Assembly (NCBI GenBank): GCA_916048095.2 | Contig: OU696587.1 | Location: forward strand, 1,628,762 to 1,692,761 | Direction of reading: 5' to 3' | Source: Sacculina carcini | Lineage: Eukaryota > Arthropoda > Thecostraca > Sacculinidae | DNA length: 64,000 nucleotides | Shown here: positions 43,801-54,018 of the stretch, piece after piece | How the letters are laid out: each line of letters opens with the position of its first letter | How positions within the stretch are numbered: the stretch's first letter is position 1 | The notes under the pieces: model-generated | Database searches by the model: none | The model's input: only the letters and a program-made list of their open reading frames with translations | Told to the model about the DNA's origin: nothing | Translations under genes and position numbers: made by a program

Positions 43801-45524
43801 TCTCTGAAGAGGCGAAAGCCAAGATCCACGTCAATGCTAGCATCTTTCTCCAGGAGGGTGCTTGCGAAGAACCTATTCTTCAAGCTGAAAAATATTCAAC
43901 TCTAACAAAACTGTTCAGAGTCACATCAAAGATATTTCAGTTTATTAACAAAACCAGACATGTCGAGGAGAATCCTTACAAACAGGCGAATCAGTATTGG
44001 GTTCGTGTAATGCAGCGAGAGTCGTTCAAGGAAGAACTAGCCTTCTTGAACGATCCGAGGAAGGACAAACAGCGTGTCCCAAAATATGTTTCTGACTTGA
44101 ACCTGTGTATTGACCAAATGGGATTGATACGCTGTCAGGGGCGAATATCAAAGTTGAACAACTTCTCATGTCAAATCAAACAGCCTATATTGCTCGCCAA
44201 ATCGCATCGCATCACAACGCTCATGGTTGAGCATCAACATCGAAAGTGCCAACATTTAGGTGTAGGAACAACACTCACACAGTTACGCGAGAAAGGATTC
44301 TGGATACCGGCTGGACGACAGGTGGTGAAGGGTATCATAAGACAATGTGTAGTATGCCAAAAATTGAATAATTTGTCATACAGATATCCACGTCTGACGA
44401 ATCTACCAAAGGAAAGAATTACATTCATCAAACCGTTTGCTCACACTGCGTTGGACTACACAGGTCATGTAATGGTGCGCAACGATACAAACGGTACAAT
44501 GGAAAAGATGTATATTCTGGTGTATACGTGCATGACTATTCGTTGCGTTCATCTCGACCTTCTTCGAGACATGAGTCTCCAGACGTTACTTGGATCATTT
44601 CAAAGATTCTGCAACACCTATACTGTACCAGAGTCACTTTACACCGACAACGCGCCTCAATTTTTAGCAAGTCAAAGGTTTCTCAACGAGGTAATACTGG
44701 GTGATGATTTTCAAGAGGAACTTGCCTCTCATCACATCACACACAACACTATTCCAGTGTATGCTAGCTGGGTAGGAGGTATATATGAGCGACAAGTGAA
44801 GACAGTCAAATCTTGTTTGTGCAAGGTAGTAGGCAGAGCCAAGATCAGTGCTGATGATCTACTGACACACCTATCAAACATTCAAAATATGATCAACAAC
44901 AGACCACTAACCTACGTGTTTAGTGAAATCGACGAAATTGAACCTTTAACACCGAACCATGTCCTCAAATTGTCTCAAAGTGTTCAGTTATACCTGAGTG
45001 ACCAAGACAACTCAGACCCTTTATGGGAACAAGAAGGAACAGACCTTCATGCATCGCTGAATCGAACCTTGAATGCTCAACAAACACTATTTGAAGGATT
45101 CAAACAAAGATGGTATCGAGAGTATTTATTAAGTCTTCGTGAGATGAGTCGTGCTGTTTTCGAAGCACACTGGGAAAACCGAATCCGGTGTGGAGATGTC
45201 GTACTGATCGAAACCAAATCTCAACCTCGCATCTTCTGGAAAATGGGTAAAGTCATCAAATTACTTCCGGGCGATGACGGAAAGGTGCGACAAGTGGTGA
45301 TGCGAACAAACAAAGGGAAGACTGCTCGTCATTCAATTAGACAGCTGTACCCTCTAGAAGTGCAAATCTTTCATGCCGGCACTCGTCAAACGACAGAACA
45401 TCATCGAGATGAAGTGTCCACGTCAGATCATTCGAATGAAGTCCACCAAGAACGACCTAAAAGAACAGCGGCAAAGAATCAAAGAGAAATGGTACAGAAG
45501 CTGATCTCTGAAGATCGCCTTTAA
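40872..45524 (+). CDS. E7 BEL/Pao Gag end-Pol polyprotein
   Basis: 1,550 codons, no stop. Zinc motifs come first (CKLCEKSGHSMLRC, CTLCSGGHSASNC, CEFCKANTHISAVC), then a protease with CLLDLGSQASYLS, RT with VRVVYNCSFKTN, LLADIEKAFLQIVL and FYVDNFVCST, RNase H (LHVFCDGSKHCYGIACY), an integrase zinc domain (HRKCQHLGVGTT ... CVVCQKLN) and core (HTALDYTGHV, SLYTDNAPQFL, WVGGIYERQVKTVK), and the C-terminal DUF5641-like segment (GDVVLIETKSQPRIFWKMGK). YVDN occurs in some BEL/Pao RTs as I recall, so it is not clear damage. The first Met at 40,872 may not be the true start, since no gag fusion is visible. Confidence 0.95.
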   Translation: MRSRTEDNVKGQTSDSPRMKVQATQKENINQTTLGSFNIQHVKNSEMNGYHIKKCKLCEKSGHSMLRCDVYSTPRLRVDRLQQLKLCTLCSGGHSASNCPSKVKGLSFNCEFCKANTHISAVCMQSSRTAPIQSRLCILNNLQDRTVLLPSISVISHTAGENVQLVRCLLDLGSQASYLSGNLADKMHLTSSNSIEFNVKTFIGCEKRTYPVVKCNAIVTPTKQIDASFLVDKTMNLDYIVPGVMDVVQRSKSEGRRLADSFFYHQVDDHVSGFDCLIGADLMTHLRPLNTVSFLGGTAYSVDDGLIIFGDIQRQYGVDCSMSTTGDCCKQTATINSSASELDTSTMSAQNQAHSLTQCEVDVLVNYAVNPRASYLFLSYFNPIASIVDESDVDLQVENMFSVESIGIHDPDSAEKNNLEIEKFQNEIEYRDGKYHVKIPFSENIKEVSSNFDAAYATTLRVRSSLESKGLLQQYEKTFEEQLKQGIIEEVPNTSGGLSNCVFIPHHPVVKTGDQETTKVRVVYNCSFKTNKNMTSLNQACFQGVNLMNDLLTLIMKFRINRFVLLADIEKAFLQIVLKDESDRDKFCFLWVDKSGQLKIYRFCTILFGLNCSPFILNYVIQHHLNRYSSGIGVEALKEGFYVDNFVCSTCSVEDLWQIYDSSRSIMAEGGFNLRSFSTNETTLQERLRVDGASTSHSQNAEKLLGYLYYPEEDTISLSHFEFKSGQVTKRSILSDISRVFDPLSLTLPVTIRGKLLMKELWDRGLNWDTEVPQSITQKWEPLKSDLLKLQEFQFCRMTSSDESNDNCLHVFCDGSKHCYGIACYSVSEDNVSSNLTFAKSKVSPGNKSIPQMELLAVYLACKCLPTIRSTQAANNFKRIIIWCDAQVVLQWIFEGCKSKNKFTNNRLREIKEMVTKLEESGCNINFKYVSTDDNVADLLTRGISTRMFQREFQNWTHGPEWLLKTESWPVHDLKAVSEEAKAKIHVNASIFLQEGACEEPILQAEKYSTLTKLFRVTSKIFQFINKTRHVEENPYKQANQYWVRVMQRESFKEELAFLNDPRKDKQRVPKYVSDLNLCIDQMGLIRCQGRISKLNNFSCQIKQPILLAKSHRITTLMVEHQHRKCQHLGVGTTLTQLREKGFWIPAGRQVVKGIIRQCVVCQKLNNLSYRYPRLTNLPKERITFIKPFAHTALDYTGHVMVRNDTNGTMEKMYILVYTCMTIRCVHLDLLRDMSLQTLLGSFQRFCNTYTVPESLYTDNAPQFLASQRFLNEVILGDDFQEELASHHITHNTIPVYASWVGGIYERQVKTVKSCLCKVVGRAKISADDLLTHLSNIQNMINNRPLTYVFSEIDEIEPLTPNHVLKLSQSVQLYLSDQDNSDPLWEQEGTDLHASLNRTLNAQQTLFEGFKQRWYREYLLSLREMSRAVFEAHWENRIRCGDVVLIETKSQPRIFWKMGKVIKLLPGDDGKVRQVVMRTNKGKTARHSIRQLYPLEVQIFHAGTRQTTEHHRDEVSTSDHSNEVHQERPKRTAAKNQREMVQKLISEDRL

Positions 45525-45820
45525 CTTCAGACAGCGTATTTTTATATTCTCATGTGTTCAAATATTGTATTCAACTCAACGCAAATTTCCTTTCAAACTA
45601 CACTCAATTTCAACTCAACTTCATCACAATCTCCAACTCAAACAACCATTTCAATGCATTCAAGCTTCACAGTCTATCGGATTCAACAGCTTCGTATTTC
45701 AAGCCGTGTTCATCATCATGGACATCGTCATCATCCTCATCGAGTTCAATCATTATGCATCTGCCTTCAATTGTCGGTGTATGCAGAATTCTTCGAATTC
45801 CGCATCTGTTCGTGGGAGTG
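45525..45820 (+). other. E7 3' non-coding region
   Basis: About 300 bases rich in caactca/tcatca-type sequence between the pol stop and the 3' LTR. No frame with motifs. A purine-rich tract (cgtgggag) directly precedes the LTR. Confidence 0.6.
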
Positions 45821-46167
45821 TGTAAGAACTATAATTATCGCTAAAAATAGGCAAGCACACAACTGGCAACTTTAGGATGGTGAAGTGAAATTTGGGAGTG
45901 GTGATTGGTTTTTTTTGGGAGAAACGTGTGTGGCAATCAACTGGGCAGTCAATTGAGTCAGATCGAGTCATATTCACGGGGAATTCAACTGTGGAGATTC
46001 AGCAGTCGTTCCTCAAATTCAATCGTCAAGTTTCATCATCGTCAATCAAATCGTTCGAGCACTCAAATGTTCAAATAAGGTTGATCGAGGAAACTCCGTA
46101 GAACAACTATTTCTACAAAGACACAGGCTACAGAGAAAATATTTCAGGTTAGTCCAAAGTTCTCACA
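45821..46167 (+). repeat. E7 3' LTR
   Basis: 347 bp, near-identical to the 5' LTR, followed by the CTTTC duplication. Confidence 0.95.
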
Positions 46168-46172
46168 CTTTC

Positions 46173-46792
46173 TTTACTCCCAAATTGTCACACGCATATA
46201 TCTGGCCACACACTAGACGTTGTCCTCGTTCCCTCTCCTCTCTTCATGCCTAACACTAGTAACCCCCTAGTGCAGGTTCTGCCACCTGATCAAAACATTT
46301 CCGACCACTCCTTGTTGTTGATTACCCTACCTACTCTACATTAAACTCCTACAATCCAGGCGGATTCTAAAACTATTACCTTCCATGATTATCGGTTGTA
46401 TGATCATGGCACGTTCGCATTTTATTTCGCTCAGTTTCTTCCCCCTCTTAGCTTCTTGAATGTACCTGCTGAACTCCTGGAGTCATTTTTAGACTCGCGA
46501 CTTTCTGGTATCCGAGATTTGCTATTTCCTATCAAACACATAAAAACCTTGACTTCCCCTAAAACTTGATCTTCCGAAAAATATCATACAATCCAGGGAG
46601 TTGCGCAAACTTGAGCGGGTTTGGTCTCGAACTCGTTGCGATGCCGACTGGGAAGCATTCACCTCATACCGTCGAGCCTATATATCCTCTCTCGAAAAAT
46701 TCAAAGTTGATAGGGTTTCAAATCTGCTCGCCAATAGTCATTCTTGTTCTCGGTGGTGCTTGCTAAACAAACTCATTGGTAAACAGACTAGT
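46173..46792 (+). pseudogene. LINE-A ORF2, endonuclease end and linker
   Basis: HISGHTLDVVLVPSPL and NISDHSLLLITL give the C-terminal endonuclease motif (SDH). The endonuclease-RT linker follows in changing frames with several stops. It is interrupted by the solo LTR at 46,792. Confidence 0.75.
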
Positions 46793-47548
46793 GTAGCGAC
46801 CCAGTCCATAACTGTTGCGCCGTACTACTACCGCTAGATGGCGCCATGTGTACATATTCACTGTTTGTATGCGCGATTTTCGACCTTATGGACTGTGACT
46901 GTGCGATAGCGTAGCATAAGTACGTCTGATAGTACGATGTACAGCAAATGTTTTCCGTGATTATATATTAATTATACAATTGATTGCCACACGTTGTACT
47001 ATTTTACATTGCTATATATGTACGCTTCACATCCTGGTCGCTGCGCTACGTGTAACATTTATATGTGTGTAAACTTGTGCATTTACTATGTGAACATTAT
47101 GCCCTGCATTAGGCCGTTTCAAGTTAAGCACCATTATGGGGTAAATTTCGATGCCTTGCTTCGTCAAGCCAGTCGAACTTTGTGAAGTGAATACAGTGGT
47201 ACGTGTTACAGTGAAAGTGTTGTGCTATCCCTCTCATTTCGTTGGGTAATAGGTGGTCGTTTACGCTGGTAGCTCCGGTATTACCAGTATTGCATTCCAC
47301 GGACCCGTCTCTTCCTTCTTCCTTGCCTCTCTCCCCTTGGCTCAGGCCTCTCACCCACTGGAGGTGAGAGTGCTCGCTCCGGGTGCAGTACGATCCCGGA
47401 GCACACCGGTCCTGATTGAGCCCAGGCCTAAACAGGCTAGCAGAGGCGTGGGTTGCCCTGCTTCAAGAAGGGAAATTGCCGGGACGCGAGTCGATGAACA
47501 CAGGCCACATTTGGCCCGATAGAATTGGACCCAAATCAAAATTCTACA
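46793..47548 (+). repeat. Solo LTR (or short LTR-like element), 756 bp
   Basis: Starts TGTAGCGACCCAG and ends TTCTACA, flanked by the 4-bp duplication CTAG (46,789-46,792 and 47,549-47,552). LINE-A reading resumes right after. No coding motif. Unrelated to the other LTRs here apart from the TGTAG start. The 4-bp duplication suggests a Gypsy/CsRn1-type origin. Confidence 0.8.
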
Positions 47549-48141
47549 CTAGTATATCTCCCTCATTCACTGCGACAGAGTTTGCAAATTTCCTCATATC
47601 TAAGGCTTCTTCCCTTTTGGGAATTAACTCGTCCCCAGCACCAGTACCTCACACAGTAGTTAAAAGTGCAGTGAATCCTTTTCAGTCATTTGACCAATTA
47701 ACTTTATTCGACAGCTTACAAATTCTACGGAAAACAAGACCTTCGTCATGCCCTCGAAATCCCATTTGCTATGGAAAGATTTCAAAAAGTATCTACTTAT
47801 TAGCCCCTTTTTATACCCACCTCATCAACTGTTCCTTTCTTCAAGGCTCATTCCTCGCTTCAAAACACGTGGTTGTCAAACCTATACTAAATAAACCTAA
47901 TTTAGACACGCTTTCTACAGCAAATTATCGCCCGATTTCCCTTCTAACATTCTCAGCCAAAATTATTGAAGCTGCCATTTAGAAACAATTATCGCATTAT
48001 ATCATGGATAACAATTTTGTCGATCAATTTCAATCTGGTTTCAATCGAGTTTTATCAAACATTGATCCACCGAAACCGCTCTTCTCAAAATTCAAAATGA
48101 CGTTCTCCAACAGTTTTCATCTAAAACTCCAATTATTCTTA
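47549..48141 (+). pseudogene. LINE-A ORF2, RT N-terminal part
   Basis: FATEFANFLISKA-like linker, then HVVVKPILNKPNLDTLSTAN and YRPISLLTFSAKIIEAAI, the RT fingers block. A TAG at about 47,980 and a shift follow. It is interrupted by E8 at 48,141. Confidence 0.8.
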
Positions 48142-48401
48142 TGTCAGAGGTGTTCGTAAACATAGCCAAACTCCGACAACTGGCATCACTGCTTGCCAAT
48201 GCTGGTGCGGCGGACAATAACAATCACGAAATTGAGTGTGCACTGCGCAGTAAGTGTTGGATATCATTCTACTGTTTGCGCTTGATATTAATTGTTTTAT
48301 TTCAACTACAATAATTCAATATGTTATTTGTTTCAGGTTCATTTGTCTTATGTTGAAATTCTCGACAATAAACGTTCAACCGTTCCGGAATGTTCATGAT
48401 A
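48142..48401 (+). repeat. E8 5' LTR
   Basis: 260 bp, TGTCAGAGGTGTTCG...TTCATGATA. The end CA has become TA. Confidence 0.93.
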
Positions 48402-48421
48402 TAATTTCAATATAGACCAAA

Positions 48422-49828
48422 ATGAAACCCGAAGATATGTCTGGCGGGGGGAACGAGGTGGCCCTGGACGAGGACGATGGTCGGCACAGAGACGTGGGTG
48501 CTGTGGCCAGTCTGGCTGGATCCGAATCGTACCAGACCCAGTTGAATCTTCCGGTGCCAGCACTGATAAGTGACTCCACGATTGCAGAGTGGCAACCCTT
48601 ATTCATGGCGGCCGTCAGCAGCTTGGTCAGCCGAGGGCGCGAGGGTGAAAAACTGGCCGTTGGCCTGCTGCCAGCGTTCGTGAACCGACGTCCAGCGGAG
48701 AGGGAACTTGTCAGAGAGGTCATTTCTGGCGTGGCATCACTGTCTGAAGCGTTTGCGGAACTTTGCATTACGCTGGACCCCCCGGTCAGCAAGTATGACA
48801 GCATGAAAAGAAAGTGCAGCAGCGTCTGGAGCCCGGGCGTGCCGATCGACGATTATTTTTTTGGATTGAACAAGCTTGCTAAAAATGCTCAGGTGGGTAC
48901 CGAAGTGCTGTTGACGTACTTCATTGGACAGTTACCGAGGGACATCGAAATGAAAGCACGTCAATGGATGGCCGATCAGATGACGGTGAATGACAGAACT
49001 GGACGGGCGCTACTTGTCGTGGTCAAGCAGTGGCTAGTAGACAAAGGGTCGGCACTGGACAGAGGCGGCGGCGATATGTCGATGTCGCGGGCGCGGCCAG
49101 ATATAGCGGCTATATCTCAACGTGCAGAAGTTTCTTCAGGATCATCGTCATCTTCCGCTAGGAATGAAACATCGACACATAACAAGAGAGCACCCGAGAT
49201 GTGCAACTCAGGATGTTTTGTTTGTGGGTCCGGTGATCACTGGATGAAGAAGAGCCCTCAGAGATTTTGTCAGCGTTGTGGCAAGAAAGGACATTCTCTC
49301 AACGAATGCCGGAAGTCCAAAGGCGGAGGGAACCCGGTGTTCATCATGGACTACGAGGCAGATCACAGTCACCAGCTACCTGCAGCGGAAACGGCGTCTG
49401 TCCAACTCATGTTCGATGGTAACCCTGTCACAGTCCTTCTGGATTCCGGAGCGGCCACATCGGTGGTGGATAAATACACAGCAGCGGAAATGAGTTGGAA
49501 CCCCTCTGCGCCAGGTGGGAAGACACCCAAAGAGACCCTGACCGGCGTGGGTGGCAAAGTTCGGACTCTGGGATGTTGGGAGGTCGACGTGAGCGCCGGG
49601 GACGGTCCTGGGACCCGACAACGTCTGAGTGTCATTGAAAATGACTCGAGATTGCTGCTCCTCGGACGTGACTATATGACAGGATTGGGATCAGTGGAAT
49701 TTGACTGGAACCACGGAAGAGTTCGCCTGGGCGATCAGTGGATGCCGACAGAGAAAATGGCGGGTGGCGGTGATTTTCTACATCGTGTTTTGATACTGGC
49801 GAGTGAAACTTCGGCTGATAATTTCTAA
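48422..49828 (+). CDS. E8 Gag-protease
   Basis: 468 codons from ATG 48,422, twenty bases after the LTR. Capsid-like region ELVREVISGVASLSEAFAEL and VLLTYFIGQLPRDIEMKARQ. Two zinc knuckles: CFVCGSGDHWMKKS (last Cys replaced by Ser) and CQRCGKKGHSLNEC. Aspartic protease VTVLLDSGAATSVVDK (DSG) and LLLLGRDYMTGLGSVEFDW. It ends TAA at 49,826. The RT region continues in the same frame after that stop, so gag-pol was probably one frame, or depends on read-through. Confidence 0.88.
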   Translation: MKPEDMSGGGNEVALDEDDGRHRDVGAVASLAGSESYQTQLNLPVPALISDSTIAEWQPLFMAAVSSLVSRGREGEKLAVGLLPAFVNRRPAERELVREVISGVASLSEAFAELCITLDPPVSKYDSMKRKCSSVWSPGVPIDDYFFGLNKLAKNAQVGTEVLLTYFIGQLPRDIEMKARQWMADQMTVNDRTGRALLVVVKQWLVDKGSALDRGGGDMSMSRARPDIAAISQRAEVSSGSSSSSARNETSTHNKRAPEMCNSGCFVCGSGDHWMKKSPQRFCQRCGKKGHSLNECRKSKGGGNPVFIMDYEADHSHQLPAAETASVQLMFDGNPVTVLLDSGAATSVVDKYTAAEMSWNPSAPGGKTPKETLTGVGGKVRTLGCWEVDVSAGDGPGTRQRLSVIENDSRLLLLGRDYMTGLGSVEFDWNHGRVRLGDQWMPTEKMAGGGDFLHRVLILASETSADNF

Positions 49829-52640
49829 CCCGAGGATATGGTGAGTTCACATTTATCTTGTGCCGAGAGAGATACACTAATACTTGTTTTGCGTGATTAT
49901 TTCGATGTTTTTGCCGAAAACCCAAAAAGGCCCAAGGTGACAAACCGTGCTTTACACGCGATAGAGACTGTGTAGGGAGCGCTCCCTATTAAGCACCAGC
50001 CATACAGAATGAGCCCACAAGTGGAAAAAGAGGTGAACAGACAACTCAAAGAAATGATTGCAAATGGGATATGCAGACCCTCGAATTCTCCGTGGGGGAG
50101 CAGAGTCATTCTGGTGAGGAAGAAAGACGGGACGTATCGATTTGTGGTAGATTAGAGAGCTGAACGCAGTGACCAAGAAAGACGCGTACCCAGCAGCAGA
50201 CTGGCGGGGAATAATCGATGGCTTGGAGGGAAGCAAAATATTTTCTTTTCTCGATGGTGCAAGCGCATATTGGTCAATACCAATCAGAGAGCAAGACGGA
50301 GAGAAAACATCATTTGTCGTACCCAACGGTCAGTTCGAGATTAACGTTATGGCTTTTGGCTTGTGCAATAGTCAGTGTACATATCAGAGGACTGTGGATG
50401 AAGCACTGAAAGGAATTTCACATGCGGCGGCATATGTCGACGACACGTGTGTCTACTCAGAAAATTTCTCCGATCACGTGAAGCACATTGAACAGACATT
50501 GTCCGCGTTTCGACGAGCAGGATTACAATTGAGAGTAGATAAGTGTAAGTTTGGTTGCAAAGGAGGTGAATTCGTGGGCCATGATATATCTGCTGAAGGC
50601 TGCCGACCGCTGCAGCTGCACGTAGCATCAATGAGAGAATGGCAACGGCCGAACGGCGTCAAGGCGCTTCGACGATTTTTGGGCTTCGCGAATTTCTACA
50701 GACATTTTGTGAAAGACATGGCGAAAATGTGCGCCCCTTTACATCGCCTAACCAAGAAGAACATACTATGGGTTTGGAACCAGGAATGTGAAACTAGCTT
50801 CAAATCGCTGAAATCAGCCCTGGTGGAACGTCCAACACTGAAATATCCAAAATGGTCCGAAGCGTTCTATGTGAGCACAGACGCAAGTACAACGGGAGTT
50901 GGAGGGTTGCTGACACAGAAAGATGGTAAAGGGCAACTCCAGCCGATATCATTCTTTTCGGCAGGACTAACAACCGCACAAAAGAATTACTCTGCCGGAC
51001 AGCTGGAAGCTTGGGCAATGGTCGCCGCCGTTCGAAAATGGTGGCAGTATTTGCAAGCGGCCAAGAAGGTGGTATTCATTACAGACCACAATCCTCTGGT
51101 ATGGATGAAGAGGCAGAAGGACCCAAGAGGAAAATTTGCTAGATGGTTACTGGAGCTTGAAGCATTGCAAGATTACGAAGTGGTGTACAAAGCAGGGGTG
51201 AAAAATGCAGCTGCTGATCATTTGAGTAGATTGAAATCTCCAATCGATCCAACGCTCATCGACCACGAAAATGCCGAAAAATGCATATATCATGTCCAAT
51301 CATGCAATATTGACCAGCTCAGAAAGGCTCAGAACGACGATGCATCGATATCTGGCGCAAAACACCAGCTCAGAGAATTTGGTGGCATAAGGGAAGGTCG
51401 GTTCAAGCGATGTGAGCACATGTATTTGCAAGATGGGCTGCTGATGAAGCGGAAACGTGTGGTTGTTCCAGACAAGCTTCAAGGTGATATCACTGCTCAA
51501 TATCACAAACAGGGGCATTTCGGGATTGAGAAAACGCTTGAGGCCCTGCGTTCAGAGTTGTACTGGATAGGCATGCACAACACAGTCAAGACCGTTTGCA
51601 GCTGTTGCCAGACTTGTGCGCGTCATAAACGCTCCTATGAGCCAAAGGTGACCATGCAGATACCCAGGTATGGCGATGAAGATGGATTCAGATACCTGCT
51701 AGTGATAATTGATAATTTTTCAAAATTCGTCGAATTAATATCCATGAAGGATCAAACAGCGGTGTCAGTTTCTTCCGCCTTCCAGAATGAATGGGTCTAC
51801 CGTCATGGGAGCCCGGTAACGCTGATATCAGATCAAGGAAGAAATGTTGACGGTGGTATCATAAGAACGGTGTGCCACGAGCTAGGCATTGAAAAGAGGC
51901 GCACGAGCCCGTACCACCCCCAAGCAGACGGGCAGACTGAGCGGGTGATTCAGACGGCGAAACAAGCCATGAAATGCCTGCTTGACGACAAACAGATGAA
52001 CACGTCAATGTGGCCAAATGTATTGCGTGAGGCGAATTTCATTTTGAACAATGCCCCAAATTCCAGCACCAAGAAAAGCCCTCACGAAGTTATGTACGGC
52101 TCACGGCTGCGAACTAATCGCTCGATCAACTTCGGAGCAGTCATACCGGACGCTTCCTCAAGCGATGAAGCGGCTCAAGCGCGAATTTCCGTCTATTCTG
52201 AAGTGGCGCGAAACACAGACAGAGCACGGCACAGCTACAAAAGCTACTATGACAATGGCAAAGTGGATCCTGCTAGACGCCTCATCCGACCGGGAAGCGA
52301 GGTCATGGTGCGCAACGAGGCAGCGACTGGGCTAGATCCGCGGTATCGAGGACCTTTTGAAGTCGCAGGCACACAAGGCGGAAACGTATTCCTGAAACAT
52401 GCTGACGGAAGAGAGGTATGCGTACACCTCGACCGGTGCAAGACGGTAAACGCAGAGCGTCCTGATCGAGAGGATGGAGCCGGTCCACCCGACCACAGTG
52501 GGGAGACTGGCGAAGAGGGGACAACAGCAGACGCCATCACTCCAGGATCTGATGCACTCCAATTCCTTCCAAGTGTATCAAGAACGGGAAGAAGAATTCA
52601 GCGAAACCGACGTTTTGCTGATTTTCACTTGAGGGAGTGA
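49829..52640 (+). pseudogene. E8 RT-RNase H-integrase
   Basis: The first 320 bases are in gag frame with a TAG at about 49,973, then a shift near 50,153 inside the VVDYREL block. From 50,169 there is an open frame of 823 codons: FSFLDGASAYWSIPI, MAFGLCNSQCTYQRTV and AAYVDDTCVYS (YVDD intact); RNase H (FYVSTDASTTGVGG, TDHNPLVWM); integrase zinc domain (HFGIEKTLEALRSELYWIG ... CQTCARHK) and core (VIIDNFSKFVEL, LISDQGRNVD, DGQTERVIQTAKQAM); GPF module (RYRGPFEVAG). Catalytic residues are otherwise intact. Confidence 0.9.
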
Positions 52641-52900
52641 TGTCAGAGGTGTTCGTGAAAATAGCCAAACTCCGACAACTGGCATCACTGCTTGCCAATG
52701 CTGGTGCGGCGGACAATAACAATCACGAAATTGAATGTGCACTGCGCAGTAAGTGTCGGATATCATTCTACTGTTTGCGCTTGATATTAATTGTTTTATT
52801 TCAACTACAATAATTCAATATGTTATTTGTTTCAGGTTCATTTGTCTTATGTTGAAATTCTCGACAATAAACGTTCAACCGTTCCGGAATGTTCATGACA
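52641..52900 (+). repeat. E8 3' LTR
   Basis: 260 bp, TGTCAGAGG...TTCATGACA, followed by the CTTA duplication. Confidence 0.93.
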
Positions 52901-53626
52901 CTTATTTTAATCGACCTTTCCTCAGCTTTTGATTTAGTTGATCATTCTGTCCTCATCCAGGATCTCCGTTCATTTGTATATCTGATTCTGCTCTTTCACT
53001 GTTCATTTCTTACCTATCCGACCGTAGCTTTTCTGTCCAAATTGATTCCGATGAGTCCCCTTCACATCCAATCACTTCTGGTGTCCCTCAAGGATCTATC
53101 CTCAGTCCCATTTTGTTCAACATTTTCATGTACTCCATTTGTCCTCTCCTCCGATCCATGTCTCTATCTTATCACCCCTTTGCCGACGATACAGAAATAT
53201 ATTTACCTGCTTTTCGCGAGAACGATATTCCTAACATATTCAACGCTATTCCTGGGCTTCCTCTAGGTCACTCATTATTAACCACTCTAAAACCCAATTC
53301 CTACTATTGCAAGCCCCTTCTATGGATTTCCAAGTGAACCAACTGAAAATACTGCCTCACGTCAAAAGTATTGGTGTATATATTGATGCCTCACTCAGCT
53401 TCTCTCACCACATTAAAAATACTTAACGAAAATGTCGCTATATATTACGTAACCTCTATATGTCACGTAAATACCTAGATCAACGTTCCTCCATTGCTCT
53501 AATGAATGCTTTTATTTTCCCCCATCTCAATTATTGTTCCTCTTTGTTTTATTCTCTACCAAAAAAAGACATTTCTTCCTTCCAACCTATTCTCAACCAA
53601 TCGTGCCGTTTTGTTTTCAGACTTCC
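52901..53626 (+). pseudogene. LINE-A ORF2, RT palm and thumb
   Basis: ILIDLSSAFDLVDHSVLI (first catalytic Asp), GVPQGSILSPILFNIFMYSI and PFADDTEIYLPAF (FADD). Then MNAFIFPHLNYCSSLFYSLP and LNQSCRFVFRLP. Several frameshifts separate these blocks. It is interrupted by E9 at 53,626. Confidence 0.88.
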
Positions 53627-53658
53627 TGTAGTGTGTGTATGCATGTGTGTGTGTGTGT

Positions 53659-53726
<68 letters not shown>

Positions 53727-53990
53727 ATTGGTGCATGCATGGTGTGTGTGCATCATCGGGTTGTGCAGCATGAACTCACTGTTGCTGGGGTGTATGTGCG
53801 CGTGCAGCAGTTGACTGGTGTATAATTCCAGGTATGTCCTGTCCTTGCAAGTGTGATCGGTGATGACGCATGGTTCGTTGCTGGTGTATAATGTCGTGTG
53901 AGTGTGGGTGATTTGGTTATAGGTTGTCGTTGTGTGTGGTCGTTGTGTCTGAATAAAGTGTTTTTGCGTTGTGCTCGTGCGTCTTTTACT
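53627..53990 (+). repeat. E9 5' LTR with expanded (GT)n
   Basis: TGTAGTGTGTGTATGC..., containing GT repeats over about 53,646-53,725 and a polyadenylation-type AATAAA at 53,952-53,957. The final CA reads CT. Confidence 0.92.
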
Positions 53991-54002
53991 AGCTATTTCG
54001 GC
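53991..54002 (+). promoter_or_regulatory. E9 putative primer-binding site (tRNA-Phe 5'-end type)
   Basis: AGCTATTTCGGC starts at the first base after the LTR and is complementary over all 12 bases to the 5' end of tRNA-Phe (GCCGAAATAGCT, from memory). It is conserved with E1 at the same position. A primer with its 3' end at tRNA position 12 would abut the LTR exactly. Confidence 0.55.
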
Positions 54003-54018
54003 TTTAAGTATTTTCGAG

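Larger units (their letters stand above)
39971..46167 (+). mobile_element. E7: BEL/Pao LTR retrotransposon
   Basis: LTRs at 39,971-40,315 (345 bp) and 45,821-46,167 (347 bp) differ by about two indels and a few substitutions. The target duplication CTTTC is at 39,966-39,970 and 46,168-46,172. A 1,550-codon pol frame is intact. A separate 107-codon Gag start lies at 40,442. Near-identical LTRs and the clean pol make this the youngest element in the window. It interrupts the LINE-A endonuclease. Confidence 0.95.
48142..52900 (+). mobile_element. E8: Gypsy LTR retrotransposon
   Basis: Two 260-bp LTRs (48,142-48,401 and 52,641-52,900) differ at about five positions. The target duplication CTTA is at 48,138-48,141 and 52,901-52,904. 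A gag-protease frame and a long RT-RNase H-integrase frame lie between. Two in-frame stops and a shift between the two frames inactivate it. It is inserted in LINE-A RT. Confidence 0.93.
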
